Origin: Pseudopyrenochaeta lycopersici
Taxonomy: Eukaryota > Ascomycota > Dothideomycetes > Pleosporales > Pseudopyrenochaetaceae
Direction of reading: 5' to 3'
Assembly: GCA_003313425.1 (NCBI GenBank)
Contig: NHZP01000061.1
Span: forward strand, 62,001 to 126,000
Length of the DNA stretch: 64,000 bases
Shown here piece by piece: positions 9,714 through 22,190 of the stretch. A program made the position numbers and the translations under genes. The notes below the pieces were generated by a model. That model was not told the DNA's origin. It saw nothing but the letters and a program-made list of their open reading frames with translations, and did not search any database. Each line of letters starts with the position of its first letter. The stretch's first letter is position 1.

Positions 9714-10084
9714 AATAAGGCACACTCAAAGAGTGAGGAAAAGAAGAACCTCCGGTGCCACGAGACCCGTGGGAACGAGCACCATTTATACAACGCGCAG
9801 ACACCGCGCCGCAGTGACACGTCCGTGCACAAGTAAACCAACGCTCCCAACCCAATCGCGCACCTACATCACCTCCGTGCATCCCTGCATCCACAGGCCA
9901 ATTAGGTCAGAGACCAAAAATGTGGCAACCCGGAGATCAGATGATCTCGCGCTACGTCCGTGCGCCGGGTTACTTAAGCGTGCATTGCCCCTAGCCTCTA
10001 AAGAGACTAACGCTTCGCTACTCCCTCCAGTCGTAGGCAACGCATACGTGTAAAGTGTCTAGGATCAGAAGCGCAAGGCTCCTG

Positions 10085-10147
10085 ACCACTTGACAACTTT
10101 CTAGTGAAAGGAATCATATATAGGCGGAACGCCACACTAGAAAGTTG
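10085..10147. repeat. Origin-like hairpin 7
   Basis: Mini-hairpin GGCG-GAA-CGCC; upstream stem GAAGC/GCTCC. Gene-free stretch 9726-10492. Next hairpin 1,586 nt on. Confidence 0.85.
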
Positions 10148-10492
10148 AGTCGTGGCTGAAAATTTTTTTTTCATCCCCCACACGTGACCTCCAGCCACAG
10201 GGAAAATGGACTTACGCATTTTTTTTTCCTGAGCGAAGGGCATCCACACCCTTACTAACCAGCATCCGCACCACAAATTCTTTATGCTCTAAGAAATATC
10301 TCAGTATACAATGGCAGTCGCTCCGCACTCTAACGACAAAGTGCAAGAATACAAAAATTCTACAGCAGCAAAGAGACGTTCTAATAAACAATACAGAACT
10401 CTGTAAGGGCTAGCGTATAACCTACTCTATTAAAAAAAAAGTGTTCATAAAAGAATTCCATAACATAGTAATCCAACATGCATACATCATAC

Positions 10493-11259
10493 CTAGAGTT
10501 GTAAACTAACAAACTTACGTTCCACTCCACGCAAACCCACGTCCAAGGGCAAAGACGGATAACACACCTTACCTAAAAGTAACGGTGATGCACACACATC
10601 ATCCCACAACTTCCAAAAAACTTTCAATAGCTCCCGCCCTTCATCTCCTACAAAAAATAACACGTAATGTCCATCCTCTAACTTAATAGCGTGTAGATGG
10701 AACTTCGCCAACTTGCTCCACATCACAGCAGAACAATTTACTGTAACCTGCCGAACTACAGTACGGATACTCCCATTCCTATAGACAACAACATTAGCAT
10801 AGCCATGCACAATACAATAGTATTATAATCATACTCTTCGTACTCGATAACCGTTTCTATATCAAAACTCGGCTTAGCCTGTAGAGTAAACGGTGCGCCA
10901 AACATAGCATCCGCCCTGTTCAGAGATCCTCGAACGACTCTCGCCTGCCGCTGAAGAACCCATTCGGCAGGGAACAGAATTCTAGGTGGAAACTCCATTA
11001 ACCACACATAGTCTGCAGGAAGTCCAAGGCCCATCACCTGCGCGGCATCATCCTGGGAAAGCGCTTCCGCAAACCTTACCAGCAAGCATCGCTCACCACG
11101 ATCCATAGTGTCACATGACCCAAACCATTGGTAACAATTCCCATTTATATGCTTTTCAGCAAGCCCTCGAAATCCAGCCTCACCTGGAATATCAAATACT
11201 CCGTACTGTGCGTACCCGTACCTCACCTTGTGAGACGTAGCAGCAATGGGACCCGCCAT
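10493..11259 (-). CDS. Unrecognised 236-aa protein
   Basis: Exon 1 10835-11259, intron 10779-10834 (56 nt, GTATGATT...TGCTAATG...CTATAG, phase 2), exon 2 10493-10778. Splicing joins two otherwise overlapping frames exactly. The ATG at 11259 is preceded by codons reading G-T, so the start shows the GTMAG context seen in exon 1 of some WWTKESG genes (around 17,556 and 55,396). An upstream in-frame ATG at 11337 would add 26 residues. TATA 11391-11398. The protein is mixed, without recognised motifs; it includes a QWFGSC and a LLKVFWKLWDDV helix. Single copy. Confidence 0.55.
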
Positions 11260-11670
11260 AGTGCCCTTCCTATGGAGAAGGCAAAGCAAACAATCAACGA
11301 TCCTCGCTGAAGCTAGAGTACCTCTAACGGCGTCCACCTTAAGAAAACGTCCTAAAAAACCATATCCATGAGAGGGAGGGCCTTCCCCTCTGATATATAG
11401 GCATGCCCATACTGTCTTGCCAAGACCACCTAGTCCCTAGTGAGTAAGGACAAGCCCATTCCATGTTGTCTACATTCATAGACCAATCAGAATAAAATTC
11501 CGAAAAAGAGTGGGCAAAGCAGCGTCATCTGACACGCCACGTCCGTGCTCTGCTTTGCTTACAGGGGGCAGCACCCCTAGTCTTTAAAAAGCCTAACCCT
11601 CCGCTACTCGTTCCACTCGCGGGCCCTGCTTAGATGTAAAGCCGTCGTGGTCCCGAGCGCAAGGCTCTCG

Positions 11671-11722
11671 ACCACTTGACAACTTTCTAGTGAAAGGAAT
11701 CATATATAGCACTCGAAAGTTG
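11671..11722. repeat. Origin-like hairpin 8
   Basis: Right arm CACT-C-GAAAGTTG; upstream GAGC/GCTC type. Left neighbour differs from hairpin 2 while the right side is the same module, placing the switch inside the core. Gene-free stretch 11260-12079. Next hairpin 1,582 nt on. Confidence 0.85.
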
Positions 11723-12079
11723 TCGGAGGGGGCCCGTGCCCAAAAACGACCCATGTCTGCGCTCCCCGAGCCACAGCCAACCTGACTCGGCGTGCCCCTC
11801 CAGCCACAGTTCCTGTGGACTTAGCCAATTTTTTACGAATTTCCATCTGAAGGGCTCCCACCCTTACTGACCAAGCTGCGCACCACAACTTCTTCGTTTC
11901 CAGAAGAGCCCTGCCATTACCATCTTAGCAACTATATGTGAAAAAAATAAATACACTTACAATAATGTACTAAATGAACCTGATACATAATGTATAATAT
12001 ATCCTCATAGTATACACACTATTACTTTCGTATACGCCATATACATAGAGACAAGAAGAGGAACCTACAGGTAACCACC

Positions 12080-12879
12080 TTACCAAGAACGAGTGCAACT
12101 CAACCAGTTCCTGCCAGACGGTAGTACTGCTCCCACAGCGTCACTGATTCCAGCGAACCAAGGCGACTCTCTACATGGCCGTACCCCGGAAAATTCATCT
12201 ACTCGAACAAACCTTGATGAAACACCATGTGCATACACACAAGGCTCACATATCCAGTTGAGAGTACATGCGCAGTCCACCCGCGTATTATACCATCCAT
12301 CCTGTAAGGAATACAACAACATAGACGCCGTAAAGGCCTCTACCATCTGCCCCGGCGGCAGTATTAGAAGGGGTAGGATCCGCTGCAAGAGAACATCCAG
12401 TGTCTCTACCGAAAGCTGCGCAAATGAAACAAGGCTCCACAGTTCACCATCCCGACGGACCGCCTCCACCTTGAGGACCAGGAGCGACTGCCGAGTCCCA
12501 CCATCGGCAATGAACTGACCGTACTCTCTCAGACAAAACGTGTGTTCCTCCTTTACACATTGGATAGGAAGGCGTCCGCTCTCTTTGGTGAACCACCAAG
12601 CTTGTCTTCCCGACGCATTTATGGTGAGCGTGAGAGACACATGATGCTCTACCAGCACTGTGATGAGGTTAGTTGGGAAGGGCCCAACTTCTTCCGTGTC
12701 TACGTAAACAGAAAGAGACACCTACAGGACACGTGATCCCTCACTACGTTAAACTCTGCTTCTGTCCCTACGGACAATGCGGAAGGGCTTCCTTCCTGCA
12801 ACCCATCTATTCGTAATGGAAGGACACTTGTCATGTCTGCCTCCGCATAGCCAGTGCCCTGCCCGGTTTGCGACTCCAT
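12080..12879 (-). CDS. WWTKESG-family protein, copy of 2596-3395
   Basis: Exons 12726-12879 and 12080-12657, intron 12658-12725. I find no difference from the copy 9,484 nt to the left, including non-coding flanks, up to the hairpin cores on each side. Confidence 0.85.
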
Positions 12880-13252
12880 CGCAGGGTGATACAAAAAGAA
12901 AAGAATCCCTTCGAGGCCATGCCACATGTCCATGAACACAGATCCTCTGTTGTTATATACCGTGATATCCATCCTGTCTTTGCCAAGACCACCTAGTCCC
13001 TAGTAAGTAACCAAAAGCTCACTCCCTGTGTCTATGTTCATAGACCAATCAAATCATAGATTTAGATGGTGTGGGGGCAAGGGTGCCTCCCACGTGCCCA
13101 CAACAGTCAGATGACCCGCACCGTCCGTGCTTTTGTAGGCTTACAAGGGTCTTTGCCTCTAGCCTCTAAAGAGACTAACACTTCGCTACTCCCTCCAGTC
13201 GTGGGCAAACCTTAAGGTAAAGTGTCAGGGGTCAAGGAGCGCAAGGCTCCTG

Positions 13253-13315
13253 ACCACTTGACAACTTTCTAGTGAAAGGAATCATATATAGGCGGTTCGC
13301 CACACTAGAAAGTTG
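13253..13315. repeat. Origin-like hairpin 9
   Basis: Mini-hairpin GGCG-GTT-CGCC, where the duplicate (hairpin 3) has GGCG-GAA-CGCC: identity with interval 2 ends inside the loop. Upstream stem GGAGC/GCTCC. Gene-free stretch 12880-13640. Next hairpin 1,566 nt on. Confidence 0.85.
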
Positions 13316-13640
13316 AGTCGGGGCCTGTGCCCCCTCCATGCGCCACACTCCATGTGACCCAACGTGACTTCCAGCCACAACAAAATCGGACTTACGCATT
13401 TTTTGAAAAATAATTTTCAATGTTCCATCCCAGGGCGTCCACACCCTTACCAAATTCAGCCTACGCCAACAGCAACGATTGTTCCAAAAACACCACTCCA
13501 TGCCTAAAAATACTGCGTCCAACAAAAACCTCAGGTATTTCAAAAAGTACTATAAGACAATACTATTAGCCATACACGGACTACACCAATATCAATCCCA
13601 ATACTACACAAACGTACCTGTGCATATCCACCTATCTACG

Positions 13641-14457
13641 CTACACGTATTGAACAAAATAAGGGTCTCCAAGATAACCAAAACCATCATCTAAGCATTT
13701 AAGCCAGTTCTGTCCTGATGGTTGTATTTCTCCTACCGCATCGCTAATCCCAGCGAACCAGTCAAGCTTTCCAAACGCCCATACACGGGAAAATCCATCT
13801 AAGCGAACAAACCTCGATGAAATCCGGTGTGCACACACACAAGGCTCACACTGTGTGTAGAAGGTACATGCGCAGTCGACCCGCGTACTATAGTACCCGA
13901 AGCGCAGTCGATAGAACAACGCCTCCACATCTTCGATATCCAGCCTCTCCCCCGACGGCGTTGCGATAAGAGGTAAAATGCGCTGCAAAAGCACATCAAA
14001 GGCCTCTACCGAAAGCTCCGCAAACACAACAGAACTCCGCACTTGATCCCTGGCCAGGGTATCCACCTTGAGCACAAGGACCGACTGTGCTCTACCGCCT
14101 CGTTCACAGAACTCCTTGTAGTCTTCCAGACACTCTGTATGGTCCCAAGAAACGCATTCGCTAGGAAGGCATCCGCTCTCCTTGGTGAGCCACCAAGATT
14201 GTTTTCCCGACAGTTCCACATGAACGGTAAGAGAAACAGAGTCCTCCACAAACTCTGTCATCATGTTAGTTGGGGAGGGCCCAACCTGAGAAAAGAAGTA
14301 GATACCTACTAGGAATGTGCCTCCGCACCTCTTGAATGTTTGCCGCTGTCCCAGCGAAGGGGGAGCCCCTCTGACCCGGCAGAAGCGTGTCCAGTGACAG
14401 TAAATGACCGTCACCTGTAACCTCTACAGTACTGCCCTGTCCCAGGAGCGACCCCAT
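13641..14457 (-). CDS. WWTKESG-family protein, second copy of 5735-6551
   Basis: Exons 14310-14457 and 13641-14254, intron 14255-14309. Same sequence as the first copy, 7,906 nt to the left. Confidence 0.85.
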
Positions 14458-14818
14458 CGCATTGTAAAAGCAAATAATAAAAGAGAATGTTCATTCCCTA
14501 CAAACAGTAACACTCCGTGAACGGGGAAGGGGCTCCCCTCTTATATATCGATGTCCATGCTATCTTCGCCAAGACCACCTAGTCCCTAGATAGCAGAGCG
14601 CTGCTCCCTCCATGTCTCTATGTACATAGACCAATCAGACTAAAGATCTGAGAAAATGTGGGCAAGCAGTGATCAGATGATCAGCACGCGCCCGTGCTCT
14701 GCGTTGCTTACTAAGTGCATGCCCCTAAACTAATTCTAGTTTACCGCTTCGCTACTCGTTCCACTCGCCGGCCCTGCTTAATTGTAAAGTGACAAGGGTA
14801 GGCAGCACGAGGCTGCCG

Positions 14819-14881
14819 ACCACTTGACAACTTTCTAGTGAAAGGAATCATATATAGGCGGTTCGCCACACTAGAAAGTTG
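14819..14881. repeat. Origin-like hairpin 10
   Basis: Mini-hairpin GGCG-GTT-CGCC; upstream stem GGCAGC/GCTGCC with ACGAG loop. Gene-free stretch 14458-15206. Next hairpin 1,566 nt on. Confidence 0.85.
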
Positions 14882-15206
14882 AGTCGGGGCCTGTGCCCCC
14901 TCCATGCGCCACACTCCATGTGACCCAACGTGACTTCCAGCCACAACAAAATCGGACTTACGCATTTTTTGAAAAATAATTTTCAATGTTCCATCCCAGG
15001 GCGTCCACACCCTTACCAAATTCAGCCTACGCCAACAGCAACGATTGTTCCAAAAACACCACTCCATGCCTAAAAATACTGCGTCCAACAAAAACCTCAG
15101 GTATTTCAAAAAGTACTATAAGACAATACTATTAGCCATACACGGACTACACCAATATCAATCCCAATACTACACAAACGTACCTGTGCATATCCACCTA
15201 TCTACG

Positions 15207-16023
15207 CTACACGTATTGAACAAAATAAGGGTCTCCAAGATAACCAAAACCATCATCTAAGCATTTAAGCCAGTTCTGTCCTGATGGTTGTATTTCTCCT
15301 ACCGCATCGCTAATCCCAGCGAACCAGTCAAGCTTTCCAAACGCCCATACACGGGAAAATCCATCTAAGCGAACAAACCTCGATGAAATCCGGTGTGCAC
15401 ACACACAAGGCTCACACTGTGTGTAGAAGGTACATGCGCAGTCGACCCGCGTACTATAGTACCCGAAGCGCAGTCGATAGAACAACGCCTCCACATCTTC
15501 GATATCCAGCCTCTCCCCCGACGGCGTTGCGATAAGAGGTAAAATGCGCTGCAAAAGCACATCAAAGGCCTCTACCGAAAGCTCCGCAAACACAACAGAA
15601 CTCCGCACTTGATCCCTGGCCAGGGTATCCACCTTGAGCACAAGGACCGACTGTGCTCTACCGCCTCGTTCACAGAACTCCTTGTAGTCTTCCAGACACT
15701 CTGTATGGTCCCAAGAAACGCATTCGCTAGGAAGGCATCCGCTCTCCTTGGTGAGCCACCAAGATTGTTTTCCCGACAGTTCCACATGAACGGTAAGAGA
15801 AACAGAGTCCTCCACAAACTCTGTCATCATGTTAGTTGGGGAGGGCCCAACCTGAGAAAAGAAGTAGATACCTACTAGGAATGTGCCTCCGCACCTCTTG
15901 AATGTTTGCCGCTGTCCCAGCGAAGGGGGAGCCCCTCTGACCCGGCAGAAGCGTGTCCAGTGACAGTAAATGACCGTCACCTGTAACCTCTACAGTACTG
16001 CCCTGTCCCAGGAGCGACCCCAT
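15207..16023 (-). CDS. WWTKESG-family protein, third copy of 5735-6551
   Basis: Exons 15876-16023 and 15207-15820, intron 15821-15875. A direct tandem repeat of the preceding module, period 1,566. Confidence 0.85.
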
Positions 16024-16384
16024 CGCATTGTAAAAGCAAATAATAAAAGAGAATGTTCATTCCCTACAAACAGTAACACTCCGTGAACGGGGAAGGGGCT
16101 CCCCTCTTATATATCGATGTCCATGCTATCTTCGCCAAGACCACCTAGTCCCTAGATAGCAGAGCGCTGCTCCCTCCATGTCTCTATGTACATAGACCAA
16201 TCAGACTAAAGATCTGAGAAAATGTGGGCAAGCAGTGATCAGATGATCAGCACGCGCCCGTGCTCTGCGTTGCTTACTAAGTGCATGCCCCTAAACTAAT
16301 TCTAGTTTACCGCTTCGCTACTCGTTCCACTCGCCGGCCCTGCTTAATTGTAAAGTGACAAGGGTAGGCAGCACGAGGCTGCCG

Positions 16385-16447
16385 ACCACTTGACAACTTT
16401 CTAGTGAAAGGAATCATATATAGGCGGAACGCCACACTAGAAAGTTG
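16385..16447. repeat. Origin-like hairpin 11
   Basis: Mini-hairpin GGCG-GAA-CGCC; upstream stem GGCAGC/GCTGCC. Gene-free stretch 16024-16811, with a donor-like GTACGTTAG near 16,731. Next hairpin 1,573 nt on. Confidence 0.85.
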
Positions 16448-16811
16448 ATTTCTGGTCTGTGCGCGAAATCCGCGCCACACCCAGGTGACTCTGCATGGCC
16501 TCCAGCCACTGTGAAATTGGACTTAGCCAATTTTTTATTTTTTTTTGATGTTCCATCCCAAGGGCGCCCACACCCTTCCTGACCAAGCTACGCACCACAA
16601 CTTCTTCGTTCCTCGAATAGCCATACCATTACTACATTAGTACCTATTCCTATATATACTATACTAAAGAATATTAGTCTATAATCATAATCTCATAGCG
16701 TAATACATGAAATACTTCATCCTACTAACGTACCGTTTCTACTACCTTAGCATACTCCATATACACGCTTAACCATGAAAGGAACCTACAACTACTATGT
16801 TACTATAACAT

Positions 16812-17586
16812 ATGGCAACTTAACTAGTTATCTCCTGATGGTTCTACTATGCCAACAGCCTCACTGATCCCAGCAAACTAGTCAAACTCCGTGCGCGGCC
16901 ATACACCGCAAAACCCATCTGAAAGGACAAACTATGATAGAGTGACATGTATTCTCACTACGCTCACACATCGTATCTTCACGGTACACACCCTTACTAG
17001 AATACCCATCCTCCAACAAGTCGAACAAACTATCGACAACCAACGCATGAGCAGCGTGCCGATTACCGGGTGTCAGACAAGGTAAGATGTGCCTTTGCAG
17101 CGCATGTAGTGCTTCCTCAGACAATAGCCCAAATGCAACAGAGCTCCGCACTTGACCCCTATAAGGGATATCCACCTTAAAAACTAGAACTGACTGCCAG
17201 GTGCCCCCCTGGCTACTAAAGCGCTCGTAGTCTTCCAGACAAAGTGTATGCTGTTCCTCTACACACTGCCGAGGGGGCTGCCCGCTCACCTCTGTAAGCC
17301 ACCAAGACTGGCTTCCCGACAACTCCACGTGAACCGTGAGAGACACATTGCGTCCCACAAGCTCTGCTACTCCGTTAGTTGGGGGGCCTCCCCTACTGAC
17401 ATCTCCAACGAGACAAAGAGAAAGAGATCACCTACCCGACACGTGATCCATCACGACTCCATATTCTATACCTGTCCCTAGAAGTACCCCACGGGAAGTC
17501 CCTTCCTTTAACGCTTCTAAAAGATATAAGAACCTTCTTGTAGCACTAGGACCCGCCATAGTGCCCTGTCCAGGCCGCGACACCAT
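16812..17586 (-). pseudogene. Decayed WWTKESG-family gene
   Basis: Exon 1 17436-17586 and intron 17370-17435 (GTAGGTGATC...CTAACGGAG) look intact. Exon 2 keeps SWWLTEVSGQPP, P-x-x-C and the helix region. After about residue 120 of exon 2 the frame shifts, and the C-terminal part survives in another frame with three TAG stops, two of them at conserved Trp positions (DWF and NWL). The CxC-x5-CxxC cluster is scrambled. As it stands it ends near 16,882. Confidence 0.75.
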
Positions 17587-17957
17587 CGCAGTATAGTAGA
17601 GAGAAAAACCTATACAGTATAGAACACCTCCGTGAAGGGGAGGGTGTCCCCCCTCTTATATCTCTCGATATCTGTCTTGCGCAATGCCAAGACCACCTAG
17701 TCCCTAGTTGGCACGAGTGTGCGCCCTCCATGAATCTATCTCCATAGACCAATCAAACAACTGATTGAGAGCGTGGTGGGGCCAAGAGTGTCTCCCACGT
17801 GCAAACCAAGGTCAGATGACCCGCACAGTCCGTGCTTCGCGTTGCTTACAGGGGCTCTTGCCTCTAGGCTTTAAAAAGCCTAACCCTTCGGTACTCCCTC
17901 CAGTCGTGGCAACGCATACGTGTAAAGTGTCCAGGGTCAGGCAGCACGAGGCTGCCG

Positions 17958-18008
17958 ACCACTTGACAACTTTCTAGTGAAAGGAATCATATATACACAA
18001 GAAAGTTG
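17958..18008. repeat. Origin-like hairpin 12
   Basis: Right arm ACAAGAAAGTTG; upstream stem GGCAGC/GCTGCC with ACGAG loop. Gene-free stretch 17587-18399. Next hairpin 1,571 nt on. Confidence 0.85.
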
Positions 18009-18399
18009 TCGGAGGGGCCCGTGCGCGCAACATTCGCGCCACAGCTGACTCTCCCGAGCCACACCCATGTGACTTAGTGTGCCCTCCAGCCACTGTTCCT
18101 GTGGACTTAGCCAATTTTTTTTCCTGAGCGAAGGGCATCCACACCCTTACTAATCAAGCTTCGCACCACAACTTCTTTGATGTTCTTGCTTTCTACAAAA
18201 CCTACACAATATAATCAGCATATATACTATAGTATAGAAACAGTTCATTAAAACAAAATAAATACAAGGACATACCTATTTACCATTACAACCTATTATA
18301 CTACTTAGTATTGCAGAGCATACTAGATACTAAGGACAGAGACCCTCCTACTACTACCTCTGTCTGCGCCCTCCTACATCAAATTTACATTGATTGTAA

Positions 18400-19181
18400 C
18401 TACTGCCAAAGGCAACCTAACCAGTCCTCACCACCTGGGAGTATAACGCCTACCGCATCGCTGACCCCAGTGAACCAACTTTTGGCACTACATGGGTTGA
18501 GACACAGAAACCTCTTCTGCACGATAAACCGTGGCGGCATACACTTGGCCGATGCACAAGGCTCACACATCCTACCCGACATGCACCCGCAGTCTACCCG
18601 CGTACTGTAGTACCCTGAGCCTAACTCACACAGCAGCGCTTTAACAGCAAGGACGCCCGCCCTCTGCCCTTCTGGTAGGATGAGAAGGGGTAGGATGCGT
18701 TCCACGACCACATCGAGTGCCTCTACTGAAAGCTCCGCAAACACAACAGAGCTCCCCACCTGACCACAATCCGGATACAAGGTGTCCACCTTAAGAACCA
18801 GAAGGGACTGCAGCGTGCTAGTACCCTGTACACTACGCTCTCCAAACTCATCTAAGCAAAGCGCGTGCTGTTGCTCTAAGCACTGCCGTGGAGGTTGCCC
18901 ACTCTCTTTGGTCACCCACCAGGAGTGTCTACCTAAAGAGTCCACGTGAACCGTGAGAGACACATTGCGTTCCACAAGCTCTACTACTCCGTTAGTGGAG
19001 AGTCCCCCAACTTTCTGGTGAAAGGAAGTATCCACTTACCGTCCATGTGCCTCCGCACCCATTGCAGATTGTTGGCTGTCCCAGGGAAGGGCTCCCCCTT
19101 GCTACCTGATACAAAGGTATCAAAAGATAACATACTACTAGCGGAGACCATAGTAGTACCGTACCTAGTATGCGACTCCAT
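18400..19181 (-). CDS. WWTKESG-family protein
   Basis: Exon 1 19040-19181, intron 18987-19039 (53 nt, GTAAGTGG...CTAACGGAG), exon 2 18400-18986; 242 aa. The cysteine cluster is CGC-x5-CEPC. The intron contains AACTTTCTGGTGAAAGGAA, which matches the origin core at 18 of 19 positions. TATA near 19,252-19,258. Confidence 0.85.
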
Positions 19182-19528
19182 CGCCGGGAAAAACCATAGT
19201 CCCTTAGAAGCGTGCAACACATCCGTGCTAACAGCAGAGACGCTGTTGTAATTATATAGATATCTACCATGGTCTCCGCCAAGGAATGCTAGTCCCTAGT
19301 AAGCGAAGAAACGCACACTCCCTATGTCTACGTCCATAGACCAATCAGAAAGCTGATTGAAAGAAAATGCGGCACAGCAAGGTCAAGTGACCCGCACAGT
19401 CCGTGCTCTGCTCTGCTTACAGGGGGCAGCGCCTCTAAACTAATTCTAGTTTAACCCTTCGGTACTCCCTCCAGTCGTAGGCTCTGCTTAGATGTAAAGT
19501 GTCCAGGATCAGAAGCGCAAGGCTCCTG

Positions 19529-19580
19529 ACCACTTGACAACTTTCTAGTGAAAGGAATCATATATAGCACTCGAAAGTTG
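19529..19580. repeat. Origin-like hairpin 13
   Basis: Right arm CACT-C-GAAAGTTG; upstream stem GAAGC/GCTCC. Gene-free stretch 19182-20091. Next hairpin 1,571 nt on. Confidence 0.85.
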
Positions 19581-20091
19581 AGAGAATGGGCCCGTGCCCA
19601 TCACAACCCGTCTGTGCGCAGAACGCGCCACAGCCCCCATCTGACTCAGCCTGTCTTCCAGCCACACACAATTGGACTTCGCCATTTTTTTGAGAAGAAT
19701 GGATGTTCGATATTCCATCCTAAGGGTGGGAGCCCTTACTAACCAAGCTCTGCCATACAAATTCTTTATTCTTCGCAATAACCCTACCTTTACTACAGTA
19801 GTACTTATTTCCAGGAAAATTAAACGTACAACTATAATTATGTATAGATATGTACATCCTATAAAGCAACCTAGTAACATGGTTAAAGCATACTTAATAC
19901 TAACTACATACCTAGCAGAAGGAATGTTATTACTTACCTTACTCTCGATAGAACGTTACATACGTACCTTAAACAAATGTACGTGTTCCTACAATAGATA
20001 CTAACACATAGCATAAAACACATACCATGCCTCACCCAGATCGTAACGCAGTCCGCGACCACCATAGCAAATAACAAGATCTACAAAAGAT

Positions 20092-20690
20092 CTAATGTGT
20101 AGTACTATAATCATTCTCTACCTCTTCGAGATCGTGCACACGAGAATTACGCCCTTGCGGACTAACAGCGTTTCTTTGCCTTGCCAATACAGCATCTAGG
20201 GATAACTCTCCGAGTGGTAAACGCCGACTTCCGTCCTGCACGAGAGAATCCAACTGGTCTCTCCAAGAAACCGTATACTGCGCATACAGACTACTGCTGC
20301 CTACCAACTCTGCAACTCGATCCCTAAAGCCGTTAACACGAGCATGCAACCATCTTCTCTCATGATCCTCCAGATATGCACCACATATCGATAAATGCGA
20401 CAACAAGAGACGAATCCGTCCTCTGAAAAAAACTGTTGTATAAGCACACGCTCCACTGGCAGGACACTACGTGATACATACCGCCACACACCTAGTCGTG
20501 TTGTGTCGAGCACAGACGTGGACGAGTTGCTACCACTAACTGGATATACAGCCTGTATAGTTTGCAGCAAGAAACACTCCGTTGTTGTTAATCTTCGATG
20601 TGCTTCGCCAAACCGTCGCCACGCTCTCGCCCCCGAACTTGCCCGGGGTAAACGTAGGCATTCCACGCTGGTGCTGTGCCGTCCAGCCAT
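20092..20690 (-). CDS. Unrecognised 179-aa basic protein
   Basis: Exon 1 20482-20690, intron 20423-20481 (59 nt, GTATGTATC...TTTTTTTCAG, phase 2), exon 2 20092-20422. The ATG at 20690 is the first after the TATA (20,801-20,807). The N-terminus is Arg-rich (RASSGARAWRRFGEAHRR). Exon 2 is helical with charged heptad-like stretches (YLEDHERRWLHARVNGFRDR). Single copy; no recognised motif. Confidence 0.6.
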
Positions 20691-21099
20691 CCGCCCCTCT
20701 GCGTACTACAAATGCTGTTTTCAAAGTAAAACAACCTTCAACAACTGTCTCCGAAACACGCACTCCCTGCGTCTCAGTACTCTGTGAGCGGGCTCCCCTC
20801 CTATATAGATCTCTGTCTTGCGCAACGCCAAGAGCACCTAGTCCCTAGGGAGCAGCGGAGTGCCCATTCCATGAATCTATGTCCATAGACCAATCAGAAC
20901 TTCAGTCTGACCGTGTTGTGGGGGCAGGGGTGCCTCCCACGGGTAACCCTGCAGTCATCTGACTCACACGGTCCGTGCTGCGTGTTACTTAAGCGTGCAG
21001 CGCCTCTAAACTAATTCTAGTTTAACACTCCGTTGTTCCCTCCACTCACAGGCTCTGCTTACAGGTAAAGTGTCGAGGGTCTCCAGCGCAAGGCTGGTG

Positions 21100-21162
21100 A
21101 CCACTTGACAACTTTCTAGTGAAAGGAATCATATATAGGCGGAACGCCACACTAGAAAGTTG
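21100..21162. repeat. Origin-like hairpin 14
   Basis: Mini-hairpin GGCG-GAA-CGCC; upstream stem CCAGC/GCTGG. Its 3' flank (21,163-21,270) closely matches that of hairpin 3, so flanks are shared between unrelated segments. Gene-free stretch 20691-21709. Next hairpin 1,583 nt on. Confidence 0.85.
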
Positions 21163-21709
21163 TCGTGGCTGGGGAGTGACCTCCCCGCACACCAAGGAAT
21201 GCCTGAACGGCATGTACCTCCAGAACCGCGCTAAACTGCGCACAGGGCAACTGACAACTTTTTTTTGCGCCACACCCTGGAGCACTTCGTGATTTTTTTT
21301 TGGTTTTTTTTCCAAAATACTGCACGCAAATAGTAACTACTACCAACCACGCTTCCCTCTGTGCACGCACCCTAACCTGAAGAACAATACTATACTACAC
21401 ACATCAGCTTCACTAACAATAAAATCTAAACCCTACGTACCGGCTATCTCCAGACATTCGCGCACGTCTACGAGGGGCGGAAGCATGACGAGTAGAGCGT
21501 TCTCATCGCAGTCTACCATACAACCACATACGTACGACAAACCATGTTCTACTAATAGTAAGCGACCCTAACTCTCACACAAATGCATCGTTCTCCTACC
21601 AGCGAATAACAATACCGTGCGCTCCCTACCCCCACACGCTCCGCAGTGAATAGTGCACGCTAAAAAACAGCAGGAAAATGCTATACACTCTGTAGGAACA
21701 GGTGGATGG

Positions 21710-22190
21710 CTAACACGAGCTTGCCACCAGCCACAGCACTACAACGCCATAGAATACAAGAACAACACTTGTATACGCACGTCGCCTCCGCCCAAAAGAC
21801 GTGACAGGATAGCTGAGCACAAGCAGGATCCAGAGTAGTCCCCATACCTGATAGACCACCGCCAACCATGCTAAAAGCGCCCCGAGGCCACCTAACCGGG
21901 CGCTACAGCTCCACATAAGACCAACTTGGTCAAACACAGCAAGAAGAACGAACGCGCTGCTTACCACCACCACCGTGACCACGCTCCACGTGACTGCAAG
22001 CCGAACACGGGCAAGACCCTAACCTGTCGTCAGCGGACTCACACGCCGGGTACAAAGCTCCACTGTAACAAACCAGCCGCCTCCGTCGAAGCCTGCGATA
22101 GACACGGCCCGCTGTCCACAGCAGCCACACTAAAAGGCCTCCTTGGGCATAAGCAAGGGCTGCAACCCATAGCAACACCGCATCGTCCAT
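21710..22190 (-). CDS. Four-helix membrane protein
   Basis: Exon 1 22043-22190 (in-frame ATG also at 22205), intron 21994-22042 (49 nt, GTGAGTCC...CTTGCAG, phase 1), exon 2 21710-21993; 143 aa. Four hydrophobic segments are visible: LLWVAALAYAQGGLLVWLLW, then YRRLRRRRL; VVTVVVVSSAFVLLAVF; GGLGALLAWLAVVYQVWGLL, then FGRRRR; and SVVLVFYGVVVLWLV. The positive clusters after helices 1 and 3 fit a polytopic membrane protein. TATA 22,403-22,412. The leader is about 170 nt with a short upstream ATG reading frame. Role unknown; channel- or movement-like functions are only guesses. Confidence 0.65.
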
